Assembly (NCBI GenBank): GCA_963755085.1 | Contig: CAVWIN010000007.1 | Location: forward strand, 178,356 to 242,355 | Direction: 5' to 3' | DNA length: 64,000 nt | Origin: JACVRM01 sp963755085 | GTDB lineage: Bacteria; Actinomycetota; Thermoleophilia; Gaiellales; Gaiellaceae | In this document: positions 18,434-25,727 of the stretch, piece after piece | How the letters are laid out: the number at the start of each line of letters is the position of its first letter | Position numbering within the stretch: the first letter of the stretch is position 1 | Program-made: the position numbers and the translations under genes | The notes under the pieces: generated by a model | Seen by the model: only the letters and a program-made list of their open reading frames with translations | What the model was told of the DNA's origin: nothing | Database searches by the model: none

Positions 18434-18450
18434 TACGTGTGGAAACCGAT
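18434..18450 (-). promoter_or_regulatory. TTTCCAC motif, site C
   Basis: On the minus strand this reads catcggTTTCCACacgt. It lies between the universal stress gene (minus strand) and a short plus-strand ORF. It is the weakest of the four matches, because only GGTTTCCAC is shared with site B. Confidence 0.35.
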
Positions 18451-18485
18451 GCGGTGCGACGAACGAACTGCCGATACTGCAACCG

Positions 18486-18614
18486 ATGGAGCCCCACGCC
18501 ACACTCGCCGCCAGTCTCGCCCTCCTGCTGATGCTCTCGGCAGGCATGTTCAAGCGGCAGATCCGCTGGAAGCCGCCGCGGCCGCGGCGCGTGCGGGCGC
18601 GCTGGTTCCGGTAG
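18486..18614 (+). CDS. Possible 42-residue single-span membrane peptide
   Basis: The ATG opens a 42-codon frame with one hydrophobic helix (LAASLALLLMLSAGM) followed by a strongly basic tail rich in Arg and Pro, ending WFR. The topology looks like a small anchored cytoplasmic peptide. There is no clear ribosome site. It ends four bases before the end of the convergent hypA-like gene. It could be a chance frame in GC-rich DNA. Confidence 0.35.
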   Translation: MEPHATLAASLALLLMLSAGMFKRQIRWKPPRPRRVRARWFR

Positions 18615-18618
18615 ACCG

Positions 18619-18873
18619 TTAGGGGACTTCGAGCTCCAGCCCGAGCAGGACGACGTCGGCGCCGCGGTCGTCGGAGATCGTCGCCTCCACGTCGGCGCCC
18701 TCCGCAATCGTCCCGCGCGTCGCGTCCACGTAGTGCTCCCGAAAATGCTCCGGCGTGAAATGGGAGAGCGTCCCGAGCTCGACCTCGACGTGCGTGACGC
18801 TGCTCGCTCCCTCGGACTCGGCGACGGTGACGATATGCCGGACCAGGTCGCGCATCATTGCCTGCTCATGCAT
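18619..18873 (-). CDS. hypA: HypA-like nickel metallochaperone without zinc ribbon
   Basis: An 84-residue protein starting MHEQAMMRDLVRHIV. The Met-His-Glu start is the nickel-binding site of HypA, and the following VTHVEVELGTLSHFTPEHFREH matches the HypA core. Typical HypA is about 113 residues and has a zinc ribbon with two CxxC pairs, and none of those cysteines is present. It closes the hydrogenase operon, and its start overlaps the protease stop by 8 bases with an AGGAGG site. It may deliver nickel to the hydrogenase or be a specialised truncated form. Confidence 0.75.
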   Translation of the reverse strand: MHEQAMMRDLVRHIVTVAESEGASSVTHVEVELGTLSHFTPEHFREHYVDATRGTIAEGADVEATISDDRGADVVLLGLELEVP

Positions 18874-19312
18874 CGCGAACCTCCTCGAGGATGGCTTCGG
18901 CGACCCGGGCAGCCGCCTGGGAGACCGCCGGCGTGACCGCCGCGCCGGCGTCGAACGTTGCCCCCTCGATCCCGTACACGACGGTGCGGGACGGCAGGCG
19001 GCCGAGCACTCGGGCGAGCTCGACCGCATCGGCGACGCCGAGGGCGTGCGTCGACGACGAGCCGAAGATCGGTGCGGGGAGGTGTCCCTCCGCCGCGTCG
19101 AAGCGGTGGATCGTGCCCGGCTCGGCGCCGGACGAGACGGCGTCGACGACGTAGACCGTGTCGGCTCCGCTCCAGGCGTCGACGAGCCGGGATGGCTCGG
19201 ACTCGCAGACGCGAACGGCCAGTCCTTCGTCGCGCAGGCGCTCGGCCGCGAGCACGCCCGCTGCGTCGTCGCCCCCGTACACGTTGCCGACCCCGATGAC
19301 GAGGACGCTCAA
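18866..19312 (-). CDS. Hydrogenase maturation protease (HycI/HyaD family)
   Basis: A 148-residue endopeptidase that removes the C-terminal peptide of the hydrogenase large subunit after nickel insertion. The start VLVIGVGNVYGGDDAAGVL holds the conserved GxGN and the first acidic nickel ligand. DAVSSGAEPG near residue 60 and SSSTHALGVADAV near residue 85 carry the second Asp and the conserved His. The TTG start is chosen because it overlaps the large-subunit stop (TTGA), matching the coupling seen at every other junction here. Gene order places it next to its substrate. Confidence 0.88.
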   Translation of the reverse strand: MSVLVIGVGNVYGGDDAAGVLAAERLRDEGLAVRVCESEPSRLVDAWSGADTVYVVDAVSSGAEPGTIHRFDAAEGHLPAPIFGSSSTHALGVADAVELARVLGRLPSRTVVYGIEGATFDAGAAVTPAVSQAAARVAEAILEEVRDA

Positions 19313-20595
19313 CCCCTGTCGACCTCGAGCGTCAGGAAATGCGTCGCGCACGAGATGCACGGGTCGAAGTTGCGGATCGCCTGCTCGCATACGTGGCGCA
19401 GCTCGTCGTCGGAGAGCGCCGCGTACCGCTGGACGACGCCGCGCAGATCATCCTCGATCGCGAGCTGGTTCTGCGACGTCGGCGGCACGATCTTCGCGTC
19501 CAGGATGATCCCGGCCTCGTCGAGCCGGTAGCGGTGGTAGAGCAGGCCGCGGGGCGCCTCGCTGACGCCGTAGCCGGTGCCCGCGCGCGGCTCGAAGTCG
19601 ACGTACGGGCGGTCGGGCGGCTCGTACGCGTCGATGATGCGCAGGGCCTCGTCGCACGCGTACACGAGCTCGACGGCTCGCACGACGATGCTCCGGAAGG
19701 CGTCGCGGCACACGGGGCTGAGCCCCGCCTCGGCCGCGGCCTCGCGCGCGAGCGGCGAGAGCTGCTCGGAGTGCAGCGAGTAGCGGGCGAGCGGTCCGCA
19801 CAGGTAGACGGAGCCGTCGTCGCGCCGCGAGTGCAGCGCGTTCGAGCGCTCGACGTGCTCCTCGAGGAAATGCTCGTCGTACTCGGCCGGGCTGATGTCG
19901 AGGCCGCGGTCGTTCACGATGCGGCCGTCCTCGATCGGGTAGCGGTCGGAGCCAAGCGAGACGAGCTCGCACTCGACCGCGCGCTCGGGGAAGTCGAATC
20001 CTGCCACCCAGCGCACCGTCTCGAGCGAGGCCTCGCGGGCGCGCTCGAGCGGCTCGACGAGCGTGCGCAGCTCGGCCACGTCGGGCGTCCGGTAGAAGCC
20101 GCCGACGCGGACGTTGATCGGATGGATCTCGCGGCCGCCGAGCAGCGCGAGCACGTCGTTGCCGGTCTTCTTCAGGGCGAGCCCGCGCTCGACGATCGCC
20201 GGGTGCTCACGCGCCATCTGCACGACCCCGTCGAAGCCGAGGAAGTCGGGCGCGTGGAGCATGTAGACGTGGAGCGCGTGGCTCTCGATCCACTCGCCGC
20301 AGTAGAGGAGCCGGCGAAGGGCGCGGATCTGGTCCGGAATGGTTACGCCGCACAGGTCCTCCATCGCGTTGACGGCGCTCGTCTGGTACGCGACCGGGCA
20401 GATGCCGCAGATGCGGGCGGTGATGTCGGACGCCTCGGCGAACGAGCGCCCGCGCAGGAGCGCCTCGAAGAAGCGCGGCGGCTCGTAGATCCGCAGCTCG
20501 ACGTGCTCGACGTCGCCGCCGCGGAGCCTCACCGACATCGCCCCCTCGCCCTCGACGCGGGCCAGGTAGTCGGTCCGGATCGTCCTCCGGTTCAC
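19309..20595 (-). CDS. [NiFe]-hydrogenase large subunit, group 3b type
   Basis: A 428-residue catalytic subunit. The N-terminal nickel ligands are in RICGICP (Cys63 and Cys66), and the C-terminal ones in DPCISCATH (Cys413 and Cys416). Maturation should cut after His419 and release nine residues (FLTLEVDRG). The short length and the accompanying diaphorase-type subunits point to the NAD(P)-linked group 3b (sulfhydrogenase-like) enzymes. In the cytoplasm it would interconvert H2 and NAD(P)H. All junctions with neighbours are 4-base overlaps. Confidence 0.93.
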   Translation of the reverse strand: MNRRTIRTDYLARVEGEGAMSVRLRGGDVEHVELRIYEPPRFFEALLRGRSFAEASDITARICGICPVAYQTSAVNAMEDLCGVTIPDQIRALRRLLYCGEWIESHALHVYMLHAPDFLGFDGVVQMAREHPAIVERGLALKKTGNDVLALLGGREIHPINVRVGGFYRTPDVAELRTLVEPLERAREASLETVRWVAGFDFPERAVECELVSLGSDRYPIEDGRIVNDRGLDISPAEYDEHFLEEHVERSNALHSRRDDGSVYLCGPLARYSLHSEQLSPLAREAAAEAGLSPVCRDAFRSIVVRAVELVYACDEALRIIDAYEPPDRPYVDFEPRAGTGYGVSEAPRGLLYHRYRLDEAGIILDAKIVPPTSQNQLAIEDDLRGVVQRYAALSDDELRHVCEQAIRNFDPCISCATHFLTLEVDRG

Positions 20596-21317
20596 TGCCG
20601 GAACCTTCTCACGTTGAATGTCGCGAGTGCGCGGTCATACGCCTGGTCGTCCCAGCGTGTGCGCAGCGCGTCGAGGTTCGGCGTCTCCTTCGGGCCGTAG
20701 CAGCCGAAGCAGCCGCGTGCGTACGCCGGGCAGAGTGCGCCGCAGCCCGCGTGCGTGACCGGGCCGAGGCAGGGCACGCCGCGGGCGACCATGAGGCACG
20801 GGATGCCCGCCCGCTTGCACTCGACGCAGACGGCGGTGGCGGGCAGGTTCGGCTTGCGGCCGGCGAGCAGCGCCGAGATCGCCTCGAGCAGCTGGTGCTT
20901 GTTGATCGGGCAGCCCTGCAGCTCAAGGTCGACCTGGACGTGCTCCGCGATGGGCGTCGAGGTCGCGAGCGTCGAGATGAAGTCGGGCGACGCATAGACG
21001 GCCGTCACGAACCCGTCGATGTCGGCGTAGTTCCGCAGCGCCTGGATGCCGCCGGAAGTGGCGCAGGCGCCGATTGCGATCAGCAGGCCGGACGCCTCGC
21101 GAATCTCCTGGATCCGCCGCGCGTCGTGCTCGGTCGTGATCGAGCCCTCGACGATCGAGATGTCGTACGGGCCCTCGACCGTCGCGCTCGACGCCTCGAG
21201 GAAGTAGGCGATGTCGACGCGCTGTGCGACAGCGAGCAGCTCGTCCTCGCAGTCGAGCAGACTGAGCTGGCAGCCGTCGCACGAGGCGAACTTCCAGACG
21301 GCGAGTGTCGGGTTCAC
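20592..21317 (-). CDS. [NiFe]-hydrogenase small subunit, group 3b type
   Basis: A 241-residue electron-transfer subunit. The start WKFASCDGCQLSLLDCEDE carries the CxxC of the proximal [4Fe-4S] cluster, with GACATSGG and ELQGCPINK supplying further ligands. The C-terminal half has additional cysteines for two more clusters (CVECKRAG, GAGCGALCPAY-like spacing, CFGCYG). There is no twin-arginine signal, as expected for a cytoplasmic group 3 enzyme. The GTG start overlaps the stop of the flavin subunit (GTGA). Confidence 0.92.
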   Translation of the reverse strand: MNPTLAVWKFASCDGCQLSLLDCEDELLAVAQRVDIAYFLEASSATVEGPYDISIVEGSITTEHDARRIQEIREASGLLIAIGACATSGGIQALRNYADIDGFVTAVYASPDFISTLATSTPIAEHVQVDLELQGCPINKHQLLEAISALLAGRKPNLPATAVCVECKRAGIPCLMVARGVPCLGPVTHAGCGALCPAYARGCFGCYGPKETPNLDALRTRWDDQAYDRALATFNVRRFRQ

Positions 21318-22120
21318 AGCTCCCTCACCATCAGCCAGTGCGAGAGCTCGGCCCACGTGTAGACCGGGCCGTCGCGGCAGATCAGCGTCGGCCCGAGCTG
21401 GCAGTGGCCGCAGTGGCCGATGCCACACTTCATCGCGCGCTCCATGGACACGTACGTGCGCGTCCCGCTGATCCCGCGCCTGGCGAGCGCCGGCGCAGTG
21501 AAGCGCATCATGATCTCCGGGCCGCAGACGAGCGCGATCGCGGAGCCGCCGTCGAACTGGACGCGGTCGATCAGCTCCGGGACGACGCCGACGGTGCCCT
21601 CCCAGCCGGGCGCCGCAGCGTCCACGGTCAGGCGGACGTCGAGGCCGGCCGCGCGCCACTCCTCGATCTCGTCGAGGTAGAGCAGGTCGTCGGGCGTGCG
21701 GGCGCCGTAGAGGACGAAGACGCGCCCGTAGCGCCCGGGGTCGCGCGCGAGCGCTCGGATCGTCGGGCGGAGCGGCGCCAGGCCGAGCCCGCCGGCGACG
21801 ACGACGTGGTCGGCGCCCTCGACGAGCGGCCACGTGTTGCCGAACGGGCCGCGGACGCCGACGCAGCCGCCAGGGCGCAGCCCGCACAGCGCGTGTGTCA
21901 CCGCGCCGACGTCGCGAATCGTGTGGGTCAGCCGGGTGCCCTGGAGGCCGCTGAGCGAGATCGGAACCTCGCCGGCGCCCCAGGCGTAGAGCATCGCGAA
22001 CTGGCCCGGCTCGGGCTCGATCGCCGGCCCGAGCGGATCCAGCTCGAGCGAGCAGGTGTCGTGGGTGTCGCGCTCCCAGCCGGCAACCCGGTACTGCAGC
22101 GGCACCATCGGCCCGGTCAC
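21314..22120 (-). CDS. Hydrogenase FAD/NAD(P)-binding subunit (HydG/HyhG type)
   Basis: A 268-residue ferredoxin-NADP-reductase-fold subunit that passes electrons between NAD(P)H and the hydrogenase clusters. It has the flavin domain with PISLSG-type binding strand, a GGLGLAPLRPTIRALA dinucleotide motif, and the C-terminal 2Fe-2S ligands CGIGHCGHCQLG followed by C-R-D-G-P. The GTG at 22120 is chosen because it overlaps the stop of the preceding gene. An ATG four codons later is possible. The architecture is shared with dihydroorotate dehydrogenase electron-transfer subunits, but the operon fixes the role. Confidence 0.9.
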   Translation of the reverse strand: MTGPMVPLQYRVAGWERDTHDTCSLELDPLGPAIEPEPGQFAMLYAWGAGEVPISLSGLQGTRLTHTIRDVGAVTHALCGLRPGGCVGVRGPFGNTWPLVEGADHVVVAGGLGLAPLRPTIRALARDPGRYGRVFVLYGARTPDDLLYLDEIEEWRAAGLDVRLTVDAAAPGWEGTVGVVPELIDRVQFDGGSAIALVCGPEIMMRFTAPALARRGISGTRTYVSMERAMKCGIGHCGHCQLGPTLICRDGPVYTWAELSHWLMVREL

Positions 22121-22581
22121 GCTGTGCCGACCCCGTACACGTCGAGGAGGCGGAGGCGCGTGGCCTCGAGGCGGTCGAGCATGACCTCGGAGAAGCGGCG
22201 CATCATCTCGTAGCCGAACGCCGGGTCGGCGTCGCACTTGCCGCGCAGGCAGGCGCCGTCGACCTCGACCGCGCGCACGTCCTCGAGGGCGCGCGCGTCG
22301 TAGTGCCAGACATAGGGCGGGAACAGCCACGACCAGCCGAGCACGTCGCCGGGCTCGAGCGTCTCGATGGCGAGACCGCCGCGGTTCGGGCTGTACAGCT
22401 CGAGCCCGATCCGGCCGTGGCGGATGATCCAGAACGTGTCCGCGCGTTCACCCTGGCGGACGATGGTCTCTCCGCGGCCGGCGCCGGCGGTCGTCGAGCA
22501 GCCCGCGAGCAGCTCGGCGAAGGCGGGGTCAAGCCCGGCGAAGATGGGCGCCTCGAGGACGACCGTGTCGAGCGTCTTCAT
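22117..22581 (-). CDS. Cyclic-nucleotide-binding domain protein in hydrogenase operon
   Basis: A 154-residue protein consisting of one CRP-type beta-roll domain (R-Q-G-E near residue 46, FWIIRHGRIGLEL, LEPGDVLGWSWL) and a C-terminal helix. No helix-turn-helix follows, so it should not bind DNA by itself. It sits between the beta and gamma hydrogenase subunits with 4-base overlaps on both sides, so it is made in step with the enzyme. A ligand-sensing or assembly role in the complex is inferred. The beta-roll lacks a clear arginine-containing phosphate cassette, so cyclic nucleotide binding is uncertain. Confidence 0.82.
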   Translation of the reverse strand: MKTLDTVVLEAPIFAGLDPAFAELLAGCSTTAGAGRGETIVRQGERADTFWIIRHGRIGLELYSPNRGGLAIETLEPGDVLGWSWLFPPYVWHYDARALEDVRAVEVDGACLRGKCDADPAFGYEMMRRFSEVMLDRLEATRLRLLDVYGVGTA

Positions 22582-23684
22582 GGTGACTCCTTTCCGATGG
22601 CGGCGACCTCCTCGGTCACGTCGATGCCGACCGGGCACCACGTGATGCAGCGGCCGCAGCCCGTGCAGCCGCTCGTGCCGAACTGGTCCTGCCAGGTCGC
22701 AAACTTGTGCGTCAGCCACTGCCGGTAGCGCGAGCGGCCCGAGGGCCGGACGCTGCCACCGGCGACGTAGGCGTGCTCGACCGAGAAGCACGTGTCCCAG
22801 ACCCGTGTGCGCTCGGCCTCGGCGCCGGTCAGGTCGGTCGTGTCCTCGACGGCGGTGCAGAAGCAGGTCGGGCAGACGAGCGTGCAGTTGGCGCACGAGA
22901 GGCAGCGGTTGGCGACCTCGTCCCAGCGCGGGTGCTCGAGGTTCGCGAGCAGGCGCTCGCGGACGTGGCCGGCGTCGACGGTGCGCGTGATGCGCGCCTC
23001 CGCCCCCGCAACCACCGCGGCGGCCGCGTCCGTGTCGGCGGCCACGGCCGGGCGGTGCGGCAGCTCGGCGAGGAGCTCCGCGCCGCGCTCCGAGCCGACG
23101 CGGACGACGTACCGGTCCTCCACCTCGGTCAGCGCAAGGTCGAAGCCCGAGGTCGCGCCGGGGCCGGTGCCCATCGACGCGCAGAAGCAGCTGGCGGCCG
23201 GCTCGCCGCAGTCGACGGCGACGATGAACGCGCGCTCGCGATGCGCGGCGTAGTCCGTGTCGACGTAGGTGCCGCCCATGAGCACGCGGTCCTGGATCGC
23301 GATCGCGGCCAGGTCGCACGGGCGGACGCCGAGGAAGGCGAACGCCTGCTCGGGCGGCGGCTCAGGCTCGAATTCGATGTCGCCGTTGCGCCGGGCGCGC
23401 CAGAGGCGCAGCCGCGGCGGGAAGAGGAACTGCTTCCAGGAGTGCGGCCCGACGGCGTAGCCGAAACGGGCTTCGTCGCCCCGCTGCTCGAGCCGGTAGC
23501 GCCCGGGCTCCGCGCTGTCGTGCCAGCCCGTGGGCAGGTCGCCGGCCGAGCGAAGCTCGGCGTGGACAATCGCCCCGTCGCGGACGGTCGGGCCGACGAC
23601 CCGGTAGCCGCGGGCCCGTAGCACCTGGATCAGCGCGTCCAGCCCGGCGACGTCGATGACGGCGGTCTCGTCCATCGCCCGCAT
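22578..23684 (-). CDS. Hydrogenase 4Fe-4S beta subunit (HydB/HyhB type)
   Basis: A 368-residue iron-sulfur subunit. Two C-terminal 4Fe-4S modules are visible: CLSCANCTLVCPTCFC and CTGCGRCITWCP. The N-terminal 250 residues form the AsrA/HydB-like domain with FLGVRPCDLAAIAIQD. It links the flavin subunit to the small subunit. It is the first structural gene of the operon. Two in-frame ATGs three codons apart are possible starts. The upstream regulator gene ends 57 bases earlier in the same direction. Confidence 0.88.
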   Translation of the reverse strand: MRAMDETAVIDVAGLDALIQVLRARGYRVVGPTVRDGAIVHAELRSAGDLPTGWHDSAEPGRYRLEQRGDEARFGYAVGPHSWKQFLFPPRLRLWRARRNGDIEFEPEPPPEQAFAFLGVRPCDLAAIAIQDRVLMGGTYVDTDYAAHRERAFIVAVDCGEPAASCFCASMGTGPGATSGFDLALTEVEDRYVVRVGSERGAELLAELPHRPAVAADTDAAAAVVAGAEARITRTVDAGHVRERLLANLEHPRWDEVANRCLSCANCTLVCPTCFCTAVEDTTDLTGAEAERTRVWDTCFSVEHAYVAGGSVRPSGRSRYRQWLTHKFATWQDQFGTSGCTGCGRCITWCPVGIDVTEEVAAIGKESP

Positions 23685-23740
23685 CGTCTGCCCGCTGTGG
23701 CGGCGCGGCTTCCGTGCGGCCGCGGGGCGCCGTTGCGTGT

Positions 23741-24398
23741 TTATCCGTACTCGAGCTCGACCAGGCAGACGCCGGGCTCGGCGAACGGATGCAGCGCCTC
23801 GACGCGGACCGGCGCACGCAGCTCCTCGAGGGCGCCGCGGAGCATGCCCAGGTGCAGCGAGCAGATGACCGCGCCGTGGCTCTCGGCCAGGTCCTTGAAC
23901 GGGCAACGGCACATCCGCACGGTCGCTCCGTCCGCCTCGGGCGCGAAGCCCTGCTCGTCCAGCAGCCGCACGATCTCGGCGGTGGCCGCGTCGGCGTCGA
24001 CATGGTCATCGGGCGCGCGGCGGTCGACGAGGAAGCGGCCCCAGCCGTGTCCGGCGCGCTCGGCGACCACGTCGTGATCGGGCACGCCGTCGAGCGCCGA
24101 GGCGAGCATGCGCGCGAGGAAGCGGTAGTCCTCCCCGTCCCCGCCGGCGCCCTCCGCTGTCGGCCCATAGAGCACGCGCGGCCGGCCCGGCTCACTGCGT
24201 CGCCTCGAGCGTGCTCTCGACGAGACCTGCCTCGGCGAGCACGCCGAGATGGAAGCGCACCGTGTTGGCGTGCAGGCCGACCCGCCCGGCGAGCTCGGCC
24301 GCATCGATCGGCTCGCGGGCGGCGACGAGCGCCCCGAGCACGCGCACGCGGCTCGGATCGGCGAGGGCGCGATGGCGGGCTGGAATTTCTGACGCCAC
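23741..24398 (-). CDS. Cys-rich winged-helix regulator (SufR/ArsR-like), frameshifted
   Basis: The gene is split over two frames. The N-terminal frame (24398 to 24192) encodes a winged helix (HRALADPSRVRVLGAL, then HANTVRFHLGVLAEAGLVE). It stops just where the second frame takes over with EPGRPRVLYGPTAEG and a 140-residue effector domain. A one-base deletion between about 24195 and 24225 would restore a roughly 215-residue protein. The effector domain carries CRCPFKDL and ICSLHLG, a cysteine/histidine pattern like iron-sulfur regulators of the SufR type. Position suggests control of the hydrogenase operon downstream and the divergent copper protein. A sequencing indel is likely. Confidence 0.75.
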
Positions 24399-24457
24399 TG
24401 GTATTTACGGTGCTCCGCGCCGGCGTTCGACGCAATCGGTGAACTCACGTACGCGCG

Positions 24458-24470
24458 ATCAGTCCCTGAT
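24458..24470. promoter_or_regulatory. Short palindrome in divergent regulator/copper-protein promoter
   Basis: ATCAGtccCTGAT is a perfect 5-base inverted repeat in the 130-base interval between the regulator and the NirK-like gene. It is well placed to be an operator for the adjacent regulator. Function is inferred. Confidence 0.35.
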
Positions 24471-24528
24471 GCGGATGGAGTCTCTTCCGAGTTCTTCCAA
24501 TCTTCGTCGTGAAATCGAAGGAGGACAC

Positions 24529-25644
24529 ATGGCGAAGGCAATCATCATTCTGCTGGGGTTCGCCGTCGGGGCGCTGTCGATCACGGCGGTCGTCATGACG
24601 GAAGCGGCCGGCTCGGCGCGCGACGACGCGCGGCAGGCCGCGGCGAAGGTCACCACGTCGGATGGCCGTCTAACGGCCGGCATGGACATGGGCAGCTCGA
24701 CCGGCGGCGGCGGAAAGGCCGCCCTCGTTAGCTACGCGGGCACGGCGCCGGCAAACGCCGACGAGCTCGCGATGGCGCACAAGCCCTACCCGGCCGCGCT
24801 CCCGCCCGCTCCGGCAGGCCAGGTGGCGAACGTGCACATGACGCTGAAGGACGTCACGATCGACATCGCCCCCGGTATCAAGTATGCGGCCTGGGGGTTC
24901 GACGCCGGCGCGCCCGGCCCGGTCGTCCACGTGCGCGAGGGCCAGACGGTGCGCATGACGCTCACGAACGGCGGCGCGATCCCGCACTCGATCGACTTCC
25001 ACGCCGCCCGCATCGCCCCGAACGTCGCCTTCCGCGACGTCGATCCGGGCACGTCGTTCACGTTCAGCTTCAAGGCGACCGACCCCGGCGTGTTCATGTA
25101 CCACTGCGGCACCAGGCCGGTGCTGGCGCACATCGCGAACGGCATGTACGGCGCGATCGTCGTCGACCCCTCGACCCCGCTGCCGCACGCCGACAACGAG
25201 TACGTCATCGTCGCGAGCGAGTGGTACCTGAACGGCCCCGGCACGAGCGAGCCGGCCGTGTTCTCGATGGACAAGGCCCACGCGATGATGCCGGACTGGA
25301 TGACGTTCAACGGCTACGCGGGGCAGTACGTGAAGCACCCGCTGACCGCCGACCCCGGCGACGTGACGCGCTTCTACGTCGTCGACGCCGGACCAAGCCT
25401 CGACACCGACTTCCACGTCGTCGGGACGATGTTCGACCGTGCCTGGGTGAACGCCGACGTGACCGACCCGCCGCAGCACGGCGTCCAGACGGTCACGGTG
25501 CCGGCGGGCGGCGGTGGCATCTTCGACGTGACGATCCCGGACGAGGGGCTCTACCCGTTCGTGAGCCACTCCTTCGCGAGCGTCGACCTCGGCCAGGTCG
25601 GGCTCCTCAAGGTCGGCAACCCGCCCGGGACGATGAGCCACTGA
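24529..25644 (+). CDS. NirK-like two-domain multicopper protein
   Basis: A 371-residue cupredoxin protein with an N-terminal membrane anchor (residues 4-24) and two cupredoxin domains. Ligands of copper nitrite reductase can be matched: type 1 site His153, Cys193, His201 and Met206; type 2 site His158, His192 and His296; and the catalytic Asp156 in HSIDFH. The segment DWMTFNG aligns with the NirK segment that carries the second catalytic His, but that position is Trp or Asp here. It may therefore not be a classical nitrite reductase. An AAGGAGG ribosome site precedes the ATG. It is divergent from the Cys-rich regulator. Confidence 0.82.
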   Translation: MAKAIIILLGFAVGALSITAVVMTEAAGSARDDARQAAAKVTTSDGRLTAGMDMGSSTGGGGKAALVSYAGTAPANADELAMAHKPYPAALPPAPAGQVANVHMTLKDVTIDIAPGIKYAAWGFDAGAPGPVVHVREGQTVRMTLTNGGAIPHSIDFHAARIAPNVAFRDVDPGTSFTFSFKATDPGVFMYHCGTRPVLAHIANGMYGAIVVDPSTPLPHADNEYVIVASEWYLNGPGTSEPAVFSMDKAHAMMPDWMTFNGYAGQYVKHPLTADPGDVTRFYVVDAGPSLDTDFHVVGTMFDRAWVNADVTDPPQHGVQTVTVPAGGGGIFDVTIPDEGLYPFVSHSFASVDLGQVGLLKVGNPPGTMSH

Positions 25645-25651
25645 GCACCTC

Positions 25652-25724
25652 GTCACACCTTCGTTGCAGTGCCTGGCACGATCGCGCGCCCGTCGCGGTG
25701 CCAGGCACCGAAACGAGGTGTGAC
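25652..25724. repeat. Large inverted repeat with GTGCCTGGCAC core, likely bidirectional terminator
   Basis: Two arms of 28 and 27 bases (25652-25679 and 25698-25724) are nearly perfect inverted copies around an 18-base loop. The inner parts are gtgcctggcac and gtgccaggcac, the outer parts gtcacacct and aggtgtgac. The element fills the gap between the convergent copper-protein and response-regulator genes, where a terminator is expected. The GTGCCTGGCAC palindrome resembles REP-type elements that are mobilised by Y1 transposases. That origin is inference from one copy. Confidence 0.6.
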
Positions 25725-25727
25725 CGT

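Noticed and set aside
19309..23684. Bidirectional group 3d (Hox) hydrogenase
   Set aside because: HoxE/F/U-type diaphorase subunits are missing. The HydB- and HydG-type partners instead fit group 3b.
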